64,000 nt of DNA from Paenibacillus albiflavus. Its GTDB lineage: Bacteria > Bacillota > Bacilli > Paenibacillales > NBRC-103111. Numbering within the stretch: the first letter of the stretch is position 1; every line of letters starts with the position of its first letter. This document shows positions 42,388 through 51,115 of this stretch, in pieces. Position numbers and translations under genes: made by a program. The notes below the pieces were generated by a model. The model worked only from the letters and a program-made list of their open reading frames with translations, was not told the origin of the DNA and searched no databases. The stretch is from positions 332,924 to 396,923 of the forward strand of contig NZ_SKFG01000002.1 in the NCBI RefSeq assembly GCF_004344915.1, read 5' to 3'.

Positions 42388-42876
42388 ATGTTAATGCCAA
42401 CACATATTGTTGCAGTCGGTGGAATCGTAGAGAATGAACAAGGTGAGATTCTGTTAGTGAAAACTCCGCTTCGCGGCTGGGAATTTCCGGGTGGACAAGT
42501 GGAGGTAGGAGAGAATCTAATTGATGCATTACGTAGAGAGATTCTAGAGGAAAGTGGCATTGACACCACAGTTTCGCATATGATTGGCGTCTATTCCAAC
42601 ACAAGCAGTTACAAGTGGTTTGACGGTATAACCGATGTTCCAACTAAGCTAATTATCGATTTTGTCTGCAAGTATGCAGGCGGTGAGTTAATCACCTCTG
42701 AGGAAACAACTGCTACAGGTTGGGTCCCGAAGGATCAAGTGTTAGAATTAATCGCTGCACCAGCCATTCGAACTCGCTTTCAGGCGTATTTGGATTATAA
42801 GGGGCAAGTGAATTACATGGAATATGTCACCAAGCCGCAGTTTGAAGTGAAACTGAATCAGCAGATTTCGGAATAA
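42388..42876 (+). CDS. Nudix hydrolase
   Basis: From ATG 42388 (162 aa), 7 nt after GGGGGA. The Nudix box is complete: 'GGQVEVGE' followed by 'ALRREILEESGID' around residues 36-59. The N-terminus 'MLMPTHIVAVGGIVENEQGE' is typical of 8-oxo-dGTP or nucleotide-sugar hydrolases of the MutT type. The substrate cannot be told. It lies between an MFS transporter and a PhzF-like gene. Confidence 0.88.
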   Translation: MLMPTHIVAVGGIVENEQGEILLVKTPLRGWEFPGGQVEVGENLIDALRREILEESGIDTTVSHMIGVYSNTSSYKWFDGITDVPTKLIIDFVCKYAGGELITSEETTATGWVPKDQVLELIAAPAIRTRFQAYLDYKGQVNYMEYVTKPQFEVKLNQQISE

Positions 42877-42916
42877 AAAGATGAGTGAACAGAGCAAGTA
42901 TAGGAGGCAAACATCT

Positions 42917-43699
42917 ATGAAAATGTATATAGTGGACTCTTTTACGAACAAAGCTTTTAAAGGGAATCCAGCTGCAGTATGCATTCTTGAATCAGAACAA
43001 ACTGATCAATGGATGCAGCATGTGGCATGTGAAATGAATTTGTCAGAAACAGCTTTTTTACTCAAAAATGGAAATGAATACGCTTTAAAATGGTTTACGC
43101 CAACTGGTGAAGAGGATTTATGCGGTCATGCGACACTAGCGACTGCACATATTCTTTGGGAAGAACAATTGTGTAATGATCATGAACTCAGATTCAATAC
43201 ACGCAGTGGATTATTGACTGCTATCCGTAATCAAGATTGGATTGAAATGAACTTTCCAATAGAACTAGAGCAGGAAGTTACCCCGCCGACTGAGCTGATT
43301 GAGGGGTTAGGAACTGCGTATCGATATGTCGGTAAGAACAGAATGGATTACATCATCGAAGTTGCTGATGAAACTACGTTATGTAATCTTCAGCCGAATT
43401 TTACGTTGTGGAAGTCCGTTCCATCAAGAGGTATTATTGTAACGAGCAAGTCGGATCGATCAGATGTTGATTTTGTCTCTAGATGCTTCTATCCAGCAAA
43501 TGGCGCAGATGAAGATCCAGTTACTGGATCTGCGCATTGCTGTCTTGGCCCTTATTGGCAGGCGAAGCTGCATAAAGAAGATTTGGTCGCTCTTCAATTA
43601 TCAAGCAGAGAAGGCTTGCTTAAATTAAGAATTGAAGAGGGACGGATAATCATCCAAGGTCAAGCAGTTACAACGCTAAAAGGGGAGTTATTGGCATAA
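42917..43699 (+). CDS. PhzF-family isomerase
   Basis: ATG 42917 (260 aa) follows AGGAGG; the upstream ATG 42881 includes this ribosome site and is not used. Motifs are 'VDSFTNKAFKGNPAAVCIL', 'EMNLSETAFLL' with the catalytic Glu, 'LKWFTPTGEEDLCGHATLATAH' in parts and 'EDPVTGSAHCCLGPYW'. PhzF proteins are DapF-like isomerases; outside phenazine clusters their substrates are mostly unknown. No phenazine genes are here. The GNAT gene starts on its last base. Confidence 0.88.
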   Translation: MKMYIVDSFTNKAFKGNPAAVCILESEQTDQWMQHVACEMNLSETAFLLKNGNEYALKWFTPTGEEDLCGHATLATAHILWEEQLCNDHELRFNTRSGLLTAIRNQDWIEMNFPIELEQEVTPPTELIEGLGTAYRYVGKNRMDYIIEVADETTLCNLQPNFTLWKSVPSRGIIVTSKSDRSDVDFVSRCFYPANGADEDPVTGSAHCCLGPYWQAKLHKEDLVALQLSSREGLLKLRIEEGRIIIQGQAVTTLKGELLA

Positions 43700-44115
43700 T
43701 GATTGTTTACCTAGATTCTCTTGACCAAATAACTGAAGATCAGCTCGATTCAGGGTTCTTTGATGGGTGGCCTAATCCGCCTTCTGTCAGAAATTTTTAT
43801 AAAATACTTGAGAATTCTAGTTATATTCAATTAGCATTAGATGTTGAGTCGAATAAAGTGATTGGTTTTATTAACGCTCTATCTGATCAAGTCTTAGCTG
43901 CATATATCCCGCTTCTAGAAGTTATTCCAGCGTACAAGAATCAAGGCATTGGTACTATTCTTGTAGAGCGTATGCTAGAGAAGTTGCAAGATTATTATAT
44001 GATCGATTTGCTATGTGACGAGGAGCTTCAAGCTTATTACACCAAGAGAGGTTTGATCAAAGCCTCGGGTATGATGAAGCGGAATTACCAGAATCAATCG
44101 GGAATACAAGTGTAA
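43699..44115 (+). CDS. GNAT-family acetyltransferase
   Basis: This 138-aa protein has the acetyl-CoA loop 'VIPAYKNQGIGTILVERMLEKL' (about 75-96), then 'MIDLLCDEELQAYYTKRGL'. The ATG overlaps the PhzF stop by one base, so translation is coupled. The substrate is unknown. A terminator follows. Confidence 0.85.
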   Translation: MIVYLDSLDQITEDQLDSGFFDGWPNPPSVRNFYKILENSSYIQLALDVESNKVIGFINALSDQVLAAYIPLLEVIPAYKNQGIGTILVERMLEKLQDYYMIDLLCDEELQAYYTKRGLIKASGMMKRNYQNQSGIQV

Positions 44116-44125
44116 AAATCATAAC

Positions 44126-44165
44126 GACCTGGGTTAGAATCATGTTCTGTGCCCAGGTCCTTTTA
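44126..44165 (+). terminator. Rho-independent terminator
   Basis: GACCTGGG (44126-44133) pairs with CCCAGGTC (44152-44159), followed by CTTTTA. It closes the MFS-Nudix-PhzF-GNAT operon. Confidence 0.85.
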
Positions 44166-44205
44166 TCTTTAAGAAAGAAATATTAATGACATTAATAATT
44201 TAAAA

Positions 44206-44751
44206 GTGGTGATAAGCATTTTTACAGATATAACATATTTGAGAAATGGGAATGAGAAGCAGCAGCAGGTTTATCAACTGCTTACCCAAATGCACCTATT
44301 CGAAAATTTAGCTAGCTATAAACCCGTGCTATGTGGAACGATACCGATCGCTATTGATAATGAGAACTCGGATTTGGATATTATTATGGAAGTTTATGAT
44401 TTTGCTGCGTTCAAGAGCAGAATGAACGAATTATTTGGCAGTTATGATGAGTTTAAATTACAGGAGAAGCTAATCCGTTCGACACCGACGATAAAAGTTA
44501 ATTTTAACTATGGCGGCTTCATGTTTGAATTATTCGGACAACCAAAGGCAGTCGCCCATCAGAATGCCTATAGACATATGATAATCGAGCATCATTTATT
44601 AAACTTATATCCCGACATTAGAGAAGAAATCATTCGCTTAAAAAAGGCAGGAATGAAAACGGAGCCAGCATTTGCCCAAGTCCTGGGACTAAACGGTGAT
44701 CCCTATGAGGAATTACTAAAGCTGAAAATAGATAAGGTTCAACAGAACTAG
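44206..44751 (+). CDS. DUF4269 family protein (nucleotidyltransferase-like)
   Basis: This 181-aa protein contains 'VLCGTIPIAIDNENSDLDIIMEV', where the paired Asp and preceding Gly recall minimal nucleotidyltransferase folds, then 'KVNFNYGGFMFELFG' and 'HHLLNLYPDIREEIIRLKKAG', as in DUF4269. The start is uncertain: GTG 44206 or 44209, or ATT 44218, which would give the family-typical start FTDITYLRNG. Function is unproven. The GNAT gene follows 11 nt downstream. Confidence 0.82.
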   Translation: MVISIFTDITYLRNGNEKQQQVYQLLTQMHLFENLASYKPVLCGTIPIAIDNENSDLDIIMEVYDFAAFKSRMNELFGSYDEFKLQEKLIRSTPTIKVNFNYGGFMFELFGQPKAVAHQNAYRHMIIEHHLLNLYPDIREEIIRLKKAGMKTEPAFAQVLGLNGDPYEELLKLKIDKVQQN

Positions 44752-44762
44752 GAGGCGATCCC

Positions 44763-45260
44763 ATGGAAGTATCGATATATAAAGCTGCTTTACACGAGAA
44801 ACCAATTATCGAGAATCTGATGCAGTTCTATGTATACGACTTTACGGAGTATACGAATCTAGCGATTCGTGAGAATGGATCATATCCGATGTTACCTGAA
44901 CTGCCTACATATTGGGAAGACACTGAACATAAGCATCCCTACATCATTAAAGCTGATCAAGAAGTAGCTGGATTTATTCTGGTTAAGCAAATAGAATCTG
45001 AAGCGAGATGCTATAACTATTTGGCTCATTTTTTTATCCTTCGTAAATTTAGAAGATCTGGAATTGGGCAGCAAGCTGCCAAACTAGTCATTCATGCTCA
45101 CGATGGTGAATGGGAGATGTATCAACTTGAGAATAACATCCCAGCCCAAAAGTTCTGGGATAAGGTGTTAAATGAATTGACTGATGATAAGATATTGGTG
45201 AAGCATGACAACGGTAGAAGGTATCAAACTTTTAGCGTTCATAAGAGTAGTTCAATTTAA
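44763..45260 (+). CDS. GNAT-family acetyltransferase
   Basis: This 165-aa protein has the motif 'HFFILRKFRRSGIGQQAAKLVIHAHDGEW' in parts (about 90-118) with R-x-x-G-x-G/A for acetyl-CoA, and 'ENNIPAQKFWDKVL' at the C-terminal strand. AGGAGG lies 7 nt before ATG 44763. Probably co-transcribed with the DUF4269 gene. Substrate unknown. Confidence 0.85.
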   Translation: MEVSIYKAALHEKPIIENLMQFYVYDFTEYTNLAIRENGSYPMLPELPTYWEDTEHKHPYIIKADQEVAGFILVKQIESEARCYNYLAHFFILRKFRRSGIGQQAAKLVIHAHDGEWEMYQLENNIPAQKFWDKVLNELTDDKILVKHDNGRRYQTFSVHKSSSI

Positions 45261-45284
45261 CAATATCATTTGTTGGAGGTAATC

Positions 45285-45467
45285 ATGGGATTCCTAATTA
45301 ATTGTAGAACTTGTGGTAAGCAAGTATCATCGACAGCAAAGATGTGTCCTCACTGTGGCGAACGATCTCCAGAGCCTTATATAGATAAATTCAAATATTC
45401 ATTGATAGCCTTACTTGTTATTGCGATCATAATTATATTTATATTTTTTCTATTTGGATGGATTTGA
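45285..45467 (+). CDS. Small zinc-ribbon membrane protein
   Basis: ATG 45285 (60 aa) follows TTGGAGG. Residues 7-24 carry two CxxC pairs ('CRTCGK' and 'CPHCGE'), a zinc ribbon, followed by one membrane helix (about 37-58) rich in Ile and Phe. This zinc-ribbon-plus-helix layout is common in small Bacillota proteins of unknown function; the ribbon should face the cytoplasm. Confidence 0.8.
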   Translation: MGFLINCRTCGKQVSSTAKMCPHCGERSPEPYIDKFKYSLIALLVIAIIIIFIFFLFGWI

Positions 45468-45495
45468 TTATTGAATATATAATCGGAGGAACTTT

Positions 45496-46140
45496 ATGAG
45501 GTACATTCAACTCATTTTAATGTTATTTTTCCTATCAGGTTATTGGGATGGGTCAACCATAAAGACAGATCCCCCAAATTCAATAACAGCCTCTGGACCA
45601 ATGACGATTTCAAGAAACAGTTTGTTTCCTATAATCAATAAAGAATATTATCTAAATGTTCGGATGATAGAAGGGAGCTACTCAGAAGATTGGTCACCAG
45701 GGCCGTTAATGGGTCGTACTTGGAAAGGGAAATTTCAAATAATTGTAACAGATGAATATGAGAAAATAATTAGCACTCTAAATTTGAATGAATTTTTCCA
45801 AGATGAGCTAATATTTAATTCTACGTTTGACATTGAATTCGACGATTACAACGGTGATGGAAATATAGACTTTACAATAGGACAGTATGGAACAAGCAAT
45901 GGTAATTTCTATAAATTGTTCACGCTAACACAGGAAAACCAAATTCAAGAACTCAAAATACATGATTACAATGATTTGTTCATTAGTGGTGGAACGAGCA
46001 GGTATTCTACCAAATTAGAGAAAATTAATAAAACCACATTCAAGAAATCTTTTTATAACAATGCAACCGGCAAGAATGTAGAGGATACTTTCGAATGGAA
46101 TGGCACTGAATTCGTTAGAACTTCACAAGTGGAAAAATAG
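45496..46140 (+). CDS. Secreted protein with FG-GAP-like Asp/Gly motif and defective lipobox
   Basis: This 214-aa protein has signal-like residues 4-15 followed by 'LSGY' where a lipoprotein would have L-S-G-C; TAT at 45541-45543 is one base from TGT. The mature part has 'FDIEFDDYNGDGNIDFTIG', a calcium-loop/VCBS-type D-x-N-x-D-G motif seen in many surface lipoproteins. ATG 45496 follows CGGAGG. It is either secreted by a normal signal or left uncleaved in the membrane. Function unknown. Confidence 0.7.
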   Translation: MRYIQLILMLFFLSGYWDGSTIKTDPPNSITASGPMTISRNSLFPIINKEYYLNVRMIEGSYSEDWSPGPLMGRTWKGKFQIIVTDEYEKIISTLNLNEFFQDELIFNSTFDIEFDDYNGDGNIDFTIGQYGTSNGNFYKLFTLTQENQIQELKIHDYNDLFISGGTSRYSTKLEKINKTTFKKSFYNNATGKNVEDTFEWNGTEFVRTSQVEK

Positions 46141-46207
46141 CGAAGAAACGGAATTTTATTATATGATCAAAGCTGAAAAGCAGCAGTGGTAGCGTGCGGA
46201 GGAGTAT

Positions 46208-46786
46208 ATGAAAACATACATCTATATGATTAGACATGGTGAATCACCTAAAGATGGAGACAATGAGAGAACACGTGGTTTAACTGATAAAGGAATGTCT
46301 GGCGCCCATTTAGTTACAGATATTTTAAAGAATGAGGAAATCGATACTTTCATTTCGAGTCCATATAGCAGAGCGATTGTGACAATAGAAGGATTAGCAC
46401 AGTCTATGGGTAAAGAGATTATGATTTATGAAGAGCTTAAAGAGATCGTGTTTTTAAATGATGATAAAATTCTACCTGAACATGAATTGTATCCAACCGT
46501 AACAAAGATGTTCAATGACCGCCATTATTCGTTGCCTGAAGGAGAATCTATAGTTGATTGTCAGGCACGTGCTATTAATGTGTTTAAACAAATCCTGTCT
46601 ATTTATAAGGGACAGAAGATCGCCATTGGAACTCATGGGGCTATTATGACGTTAATAATGGGCTACTTTGATAGTCAGTATGATTTGGAGTTTCTGTTAA
46701 AGACTTCAAAGCCTGATATCTATAGAATGGAATTCGATGGTGAGCAGTTGATAGAAGTGAAGAGGTTCTGGAAAAATGATTGTTAA
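46208..46786 (+). CDS. Histidine-phosphatase (phosphoglycerate-mutase-like) protein
   Basis: This 192-aa protein has the RHG motif in 'MIRHGESPKDG' (catalytic His10), 'ISSPYSRAIVTIEGLA', the acid/base region 'ELKEIVF' and a second His in 'IAIGTHGAIM'. Ribosome site CGGAGG precedes ATG 46208. The substrate is unknown; the family is broad. Its last 26 codons are partly duplicated at 53252-53314, on the far side of the spore-coat cluster. Confidence 0.88.
   Translation: MKTYIYMIRHGESPKDGDNERTRGLTDKGMSGAHLVTDILKNEEIDTFISSPYSRAIVTIEGLAQSMGKEIMIYEELKEIVFLNDDKILPEHELYPTVTKMFNDRHYSLPEGESIVDCQARAINVFKQILSIYKGQKIAIGTHGAIMTLIMGYFDSQYDLEFLLKTSKPDIYRMEFDGEQLIEVKRFWKNDC
46709..46771 (+). repeat. 63-bp direct repeat flanking the spore-coat cluster, copy 1
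   Basis: Lies inside the 3' end of the histidine-phosphatase gene. It matches 53252-53314 with about six differences in 63 positions, in the same orientation, 6.5 kb apart. Confidence 0.8.
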
Positions 46787-46794
46787 TCGCTGTG

Positions 46795-47754
46795 TTAGAG
46801 AAACAAAAAAGGAGTTTTAAAGAGATCCATCATTTCCGCGTGAAGCCCGCTGCGTAAATCGGTTTTCGGTTGATAGTCGAGAAGCCTTTGTGCCTTGGAA
46901 ATATCCGCCCATGTGTGGCGTGGTTCACCAGAGGCTTTGCTCATAAATTTCCTGTCTATTTTTTTTGCAAAAAGCTCCTCAAGAATGGCAATGCAATCAA
47001 GTACGGATGCACGTTCTTTGCCTCCAATATTGATCGTTTCGCCAATGATGTTCTCCGCATAGACTGCAGCTGCGACAGCCTCCACACAGTCTGCCACGTA
47101 CGTAAAGTCCCGTGTTTGAAGTCCATCGCCATGAATCGGAATCGGCTTACCTTGCCTGATATGGCTGATAAACCTATGAAACGCCATATCAGGGCGCTGT
47201 CTCGGTCCGTAAACGGTAAAGAAGCGCATAATAACGATCGGGAGTCCAGCATGGCGCGCATACACGTTGCATAGCTGTTCGCCTGTTAGCTTACTTACCC
47301 CATAGGGGGATAACGGCTCAGTGGTAGCAATTTCGTTTACTTGATCCGTTTTCTCGCCATACACGGAAGATGTAGATGCATAAACGAATTTGGTGACGGG
47401 GTGCTTGCTACAGTCTTCTAGCAGACGTTGGGTGGCTTCAATGTTATGGGTGATGTATAGTTTGAAATCTGCCCCCCAGCTCGAGCGTACACCCGGCATG
47501 CCAGCCAAGTGGTAGACGATATCAACACCAGGAAGAACCTCATCCCAAGGAACCTGCAGTAAATCTTGATTGATGAAAGTAAATCGGTCTTGCGGGAGTA
47601 AGAAACGTAGATTATATTCCCTTACTTTAACGGGGGTTGGAGACTGCTGAACAAACGCATCTAAGCCAATGACTTCGTGCCTGGGATCTTGAAGAAGCTT
47701 TTCACAAAGATGAGATCCGATAAAGCCAGCAGCCCCTGTAACGAGTATTTTCAT
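46795..47754 (-). CDS. NAD-dependent nucleotide-sugar epimerase (YtcB-like)
   Basis: This 319-aa extended SDR has 'VTGAAGFIGSHLCEKLL' at the N-terminus, catalytic Ser in 'YASTSSVYG', 'YGVSK' (Tyr-x-x-x-Lys) and 'RFFTVYGPRQRPDMA'. The enzyme is likely a UDP-glucuronate or UDP-glucose 4-epimerase. The neighbour is a UDP-glucose dehydrogenase, so UDP-glucuronate to UDP-galacturonate is a fair guess. Order and family match B. subtilis ytcB in the spore-coat polysaccharide cluster. Confidence 0.85.
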   Translation of the reverse strand: MKILVTGAAGFIGSHLCEKLLQDPRHEVIGLDAFVQQSPTPVKVREYNLRFLLPQDRFTFINQDLLQVPWDEVLPGVDIVYHLAGMPGVRSSWGADFKLYITHNIEATQRLLEDCSKHPVTKFVYASTSSVYGEKTDQVNEIATTEPLSPYGVSKLTGEQLCNVYARHAGLPIVIMRFFTVYGPRQRPDMAFHRFISHIRQGKPIPIHGDGLQTRDFTYVADCVEAVAAAVYAENIIGETINIGGKERASVLDCIAILEELFAKKIDRKFMSKASGEPRHTWADISKAQRLLDYQPKTDLRSGLHAEMMDLFKTPFLFL

Positions 47755-47781
47755 TCATAGAGCCTCCATTCCAGTAAAGGT

Positions 47782-49074
47782 TTATCTATTTCCAATGCCA
47801 AAATAATAATAGCCTAGGTCTTTCATTTCCTTACCATTTAGCATATTTCTTCCATCAAAAATAAAAAAATCGTTCAAGCTGGCCCGTAATTTCGCCCAAT
47901 CCGCTCCGATATAATCCTTCCATTCCGAACAGAGGATGATGGCGTCACATTGCTGCAGCGTCATTTCAATGGTATCGAATTGTTGAACTTTTTTAGACAG
48001 AAGAGCTGCTGGGAGTTTAGCTACTGGATCATGTACTCTGAGATTTGCTTGCTTCGTTCGCAATTGTTGAATAATGGATATGGACGGAGCTTCTCTTAAA
48101 TCATCCGTATCTGGTTTGAAGGAAATGCCAAGAATGGCAACGGTCTTATGGTTAAATCCTCCCAACTTCTGCTCCCATATGTTCAAAAAGTGCGTGGACT
48201 GCGTGTCATTAATGTCAATGACCTTTTCGAGGATTCGAAGTTCAATCTTCTGCTCTTTCGCAGTGAATAAGAGTGCCTTACTGTCTTTCGGAAAGCAAGA
48301 ACCGCCGTATCCTATCCCAGCTCTTAAGAAATGGGGGCCAATCCGGTGATCCATGCCCATTGCCGTAGTGACGTCAGAAACATTGATCTCCAATGTTTCA
48401 CATAGTCTTGATAATTCATTTACATAGGAAATTTTCGCAGCCAGGAAAGCGTTCGATGCATATTTAATCATTTCTGCTGTTTTGGGCGTGGTTTTGAAAA
48501 TAGGTGCTGTCAGTTTGGCATATAAGGATGCAATTACATTTGCAGCTTGCTCATTGTCGCTTCCTATAATAATGCGATCTGGATTCAGTGAATCATAAAG
48601 CGCGCTGCCTTCACGTAGGAACTCAGGGTTGGAGACAACATCGAAAGGATAGGGATGATTCTGTGATTCTTTGATCCAGTCGACCATTTTACGGTTCGTT
48701 TCTATAGGAACTGTGCTTTTCACAGTAATGATTTTATAGTCATTCATGTAAGTTCCGATACTTTTGGCTGCTCCGCGTATGGCTTGAAGATCAGCGCTTC
48801 CGTCTTTATCAGAGGGGGTACCGACACATAGGAAGATGACTGAGTTATCACGTATTGCTGTTGCGAGTGATGTAGTAAAGCGTATTTGTTGGGAGGCCAA
48901 ATGCTTCACTAATAAGAGGTCCAACCCTGGTTCATAGAATGACAACTTACCCTCAGACAATTCCTGTATTTTCATCGTATCCGTATCTAACCCTGTCACG
49001 TTCCATCCTAATTCGGCGAATACTAATCCAGTCGTAACACCGACATAACCCATTCCCACGATTAAAATGTTCAT
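47782..49074 (-). CDS. UDP-glucose 6-dehydrogenase (YtcA/TuaD-like)
   Basis: This 430-aa protein has 'VGMGYVGVTTGLVFAELG' (NAD-binding), the catalytic Cys in 'GYGGSCFPKDSKAL', 'SNPEFLREGSALYD', and a C-terminal domain 'ILGISFKPDTDDLREAPSI'. It oxidises UDP-glucose to UDP-glucuronate. RBS GGAGGC lies upstream of the ATG. Its start overlaps the stop of a truncated nucleotidyltransferase frame. Gene order with the epimerase follows ytcA-ytcB. Confidence 0.92.
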   Translation of the reverse strand: MNILIVGMGYVGVTTGLVFAELGWNVTGLDTDTMKIQELSEGKLSFYEPGLDLLLVKHLASQQIRFTTSLATAIRDNSVIFLCVGTPSDKDGSADLQAIRGAAKSIGTYMNDYKIITVKSTVPIETNRKMVDWIKESQNHPYPFDVVSNPEFLREGSALYDSLNPDRIIIGSDNEQAANVIASLYAKLTAPIFKTTPKTAEMIKYASNAFLAAKISYVNELSRLCETLEINVSDVTTAMGMDHRIGPHFLRAGIGYGGSCFPKDSKALLFTAKEQKIELRILEKVIDINDTQSTHFLNIWEQKLGGFNHKTVAILGISFKPDTDDLREAPSISIIQQLRTKQANLRVHDPVAKLPAALLSKKVQQFDTIEMTLQQCDAIILCSEWKDYIGADWAKLRASLNDFFIFDGRNMLNGKEMKDLGYYYFGIGNR

Positions 49075-49271
49075 TTTTGGTTGCCTCCGTCATTTTGTAT
49101 GAACATCGACTGCGGATTAATAATCGAGTTTGCCATCGGATAGTGGTGAGGATTCAGAATGCCATAGTAAATAAGGAGTTTATTTGCCACAGGAAGCAAA
49201 CCTTTAGGTTTTATATTGGAAAATGGCTGAAGTCTAGTACCTTTGCCTGCACAGAGAATTAATCCTTTCAT
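49071..49271 (-). pseudogene. Truncated sugar-1-phosphate nucleotidyltransferase
   Basis: From ATG 49271 behind GGAGGT, the first 38 residues are a perfect nucleotidyltransferase start: 'MKGLILCAGKGTRLQPFSNI' followed by 'KPKGLLPVANKLLIYYGI', with the G-x-G-T-R-L-x-P phosphate loop. The remaining 28 residues are unrelated and the frame stops at the ugd start. A full RfbA/GalU-type protein has about 240-290 residues, so the body has been deleted. It would have supplied UDP- or dTDP-sugars; in B. subtilis ytdA is in this neighbourhood. Confidence 0.8.
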
Positions 49272-49304
49272 TGAGCATTTACCTCCTTGTCTAGCTGAAG
49301 ACAT

Positions 49305-49512
49305 TATTAATTTATGATGATAATTATGAAATGGAAGGGCGATTAACAGGGTATATACGCTGATATGTAGTTACTTGTTGAGATTCACGCTGATCAGGAC
49401 AATCATAATCCGCGAATCTACTCTATCAAAAGCCTAAGCAGAGGGTACGAAAAATCATAGTATACATGGAGACAAATATGCTTCTAAACTTAGAATGAGA
49501 GGAATGGTTGTT
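49305..49512. other. Intergenic region between the cluster head and the acidic-protein gene
   Basis: This 208-nt gap must hold divergent promoters. On the minus strand a CATANNNTA-type box (CATAAATTA) lies near 49313-49321, about 45 nt before the truncated gene. That would suit a sporulation sigma-K/E -10 element, but no clear -35 was found. No other feature is supported. Confidence 0.35.
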
Positions 49513-49875
49513 TTGCAAAATTTAGACAAATTGATCGACTATTTAAAGAGTAATGAAAATGTTGAAAAGATTTCGTTGGAGTATTTAAACGGAGACAAAG
49601 ACAAAGTTGATTTAGCCGACATCAAAGATATCATGACAGACATTGATTGGGATCAAGTTGATGAAGTTGAGGTAGAGTTGCCAGACGGATCAAAATTGGA
49701 GTTTGGTGAAGTGAAAGAAGAGGAAGAGGAAGAAGAAGAAGAGTCAGAAGAGGAAGAGGAAGAGGAAGAAGAAGAAGAGTCAGAAGAAGAAGACTCAGAA
49801 GAAGAGTCAGAAGAAGAGTCAGAAAAAGATAACGATGACGAAGAAAAAACCGAAGAAAAAACTGAGGAAGTATAA
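49513..49875 (+). CDS. Extremely acidic protein with Glu/Ser-rich tail
   Basis: I prefer TTG 49513 (120 aa), 9 nt after AGAGGA; ATG 49495 and 49504 are in frame but poorly placed. Residues 1-65 form an ordinary small domain ('NLDKLIDYLKSNENVEKISL', 'DIDWDQVDEVEVELPDGSKL'). The remainder is almost only Glu with some Ser and Asp, encoded by GAA/GAG repeats at 49715-49830. It lies on the opposite strand inside the spore-coat cluster. The tail may bind cations or the very basic tail of the CotS-like protein; that is inference. Confidence 0.72.
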   Translation: MQNLDKLIDYLKSNENVEKISLEYLNGDKDKVDLADIKDIMTDIDWDQVDEVEVELPDGSKLEFGEVKEEEEEEEEESEEEEEEEEEEESEEEDSEEESEEESEKDNDDEEKTEEKTEEV

Positions 49876-49911
49876 GCAGAAGTAGACAACATGCGATCGC
49901 TATGCAAAGAA

Positions 49912-49951
49912 GCTGTCCAGAGAGATATATCTACTTCTGGACAGCCTTTTT
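49912..49951. terminator. Terminator between the acidic gene and the glycosyltransferase gene
   Basis: GCTGTCCAGA (49912-49921) pairs with TCTGGACAGC (49936-49945), followed by CTTTTT on the plus strand. It serves the acidic-protein gene and lies 22 nt from the convergent glycosyltransferase stop. Confidence 0.85.
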
Positions 49952-49972
49952 GCAAATAATGAATAAGTTTCG

Positions 49973-51115
49973 CTATTTTTGTTCCCAGACAGAAAGTATT
50001 TCTTGGGCAACACGGTTCCATGTGAAATTTCTTTCTGCCAGTCTGCGACCGTTAAGACCCATCTGACGTGCATGACCTAGGTCAGATAGCATCGTATTCA
50101 GCTTTTGTGCGTATTCCTTCGGGTCTTCCGGGTTATTAATGAGCAAGCCGTTATTGTTCATGACAATTTCCGGATTACCGCCTCTTGCTGTTGTGAGGAA
50201 AGGAAGGCCAGCTGCCATAGCTTCGTAGTGTACTCTAGCTAAAGGTTCCTGCCAGATGGACGTACACACAAATACATCTGCTGCACAGAACCAACGGTGA
50301 ACGTCCTGCGCCTTGACATAGCCGGTTGTAATGACCGGTAATGGTGATCTTTCGGCAAGCGCTCTAAAATAAGCGACATAATCACTTACTGTGTTATCGC
50401 TATACTTAGAGCCACCTACAACGACAAGGACAGCATCCGAATGGATTAAGTCCGACAATGCACGGACTAAAACATGAGGTCCTTTGTTGCGAGTCAGCCG
50501 CCCAACGAACAATATGACCTTTTTGGAATTGAGGTTGTATTCCGCTCTGAGGCTCTCACGGACTCTGCGTGCACTTTCTGACTCCATCCACGAAGCAAAG
50601 GAATCTAAATCAACACCGGAGTAAATCGGTTTGATTTTACCTGCTGCATGAGGATAGAACTCACAGATGGTATTTCCAATATAATTACTGATGGTAATAA
50701 TACGCTCTGTTTGCTCAATCACCGCATTTCCTTCGCTATGCGCAATCTTCGACGGATTGAACATATCGTTATGCATACTCAAAATAATGCGAGATGTCGG
50801 CGCAACATTTCGAATAGGAAGGACCAACAAAGGGCGATTGAAAATATGAATAATATCGTAGTATTCGGAATTACTTTCTAGGAAATGGAGGACTCCCACA
50901 GCGTATTCTTCAAGTAAATTATCTGATTTAAAGCGCACATAACGAATACCATCTACAACTTCATCGTTTGGTAAAGCAGGATCCGCGCTTCCAAGAATAG
51001 TAATTCTGTTATGTTTACTTAATAGCGGGGCTACACCGTCAATATAGGTTTGGATGGCTCCACCCCGAATGTTGGGAACAGGCAGCTTTTCTGTACAAAT
51101 CATCAGAATGTTCAC
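49973..51115 (-). CDS. cotSA: CotSA-like family 4 glycosyltransferase
   Basis: This 380-aa GT-B protein has 'TEKLPVPNIRGGAIQTYIDG' at the N-terminus, 'VILFVGRLTRNKGPHVLVRAL' in the linker and the donor-site 'EPLARVHYEAMAAGLPFLTT' (E-x7-E pattern). Its start overlaps the end of the CotS-like gene by 4 bp, exactly the cotS-cotSA pairing of Bacillus spore coats. It should build a coat polysaccharide or glycosylate coat proteins in the mother cell. Confidence 0.87.
   Translation of the reverse strand: MNILMICTEKLPVPNIRGGAIQTYIDGVAPLLSKHNRITILGSADPALPNDEVVDGIRYVRFKSDNLLEEYAVGVLHFLESNSEYYDIIHIFNRPLLVLPIRNVAPTSRIILSMHNDMFNPSKIAHSEGNAVIEQTERIITISNYIGNTICEFYPHAAGKIKPIYSGVDLDSFASWMESESARRVRESLRAEYNLNSKKVILFVGRLTRNKGPHVLVRALSDLIHSDAVLVVVGGSKYSDNTVSDYVAYFRALAERSPLPVITTGYVKAQDVHRWFCAADVFVCTSIWQEPLARVHYEAMAAGLPFLTTARGGNPEIVMNNNGLLINNPEDPKEYAQKLNTMLSDLGHARQMGLNGRRLAERNFTWNRVAQEILSVWEQK

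Noticed and set aside
49653..50021. Long Ser-rich minus-strand frame over the acidic gene
   Set aside because: It is the complement of GAA/GAG repeats (TTC/TCT/CTC read in another frame) and has no start site; the plus-strand frame has a normal domain at its start.
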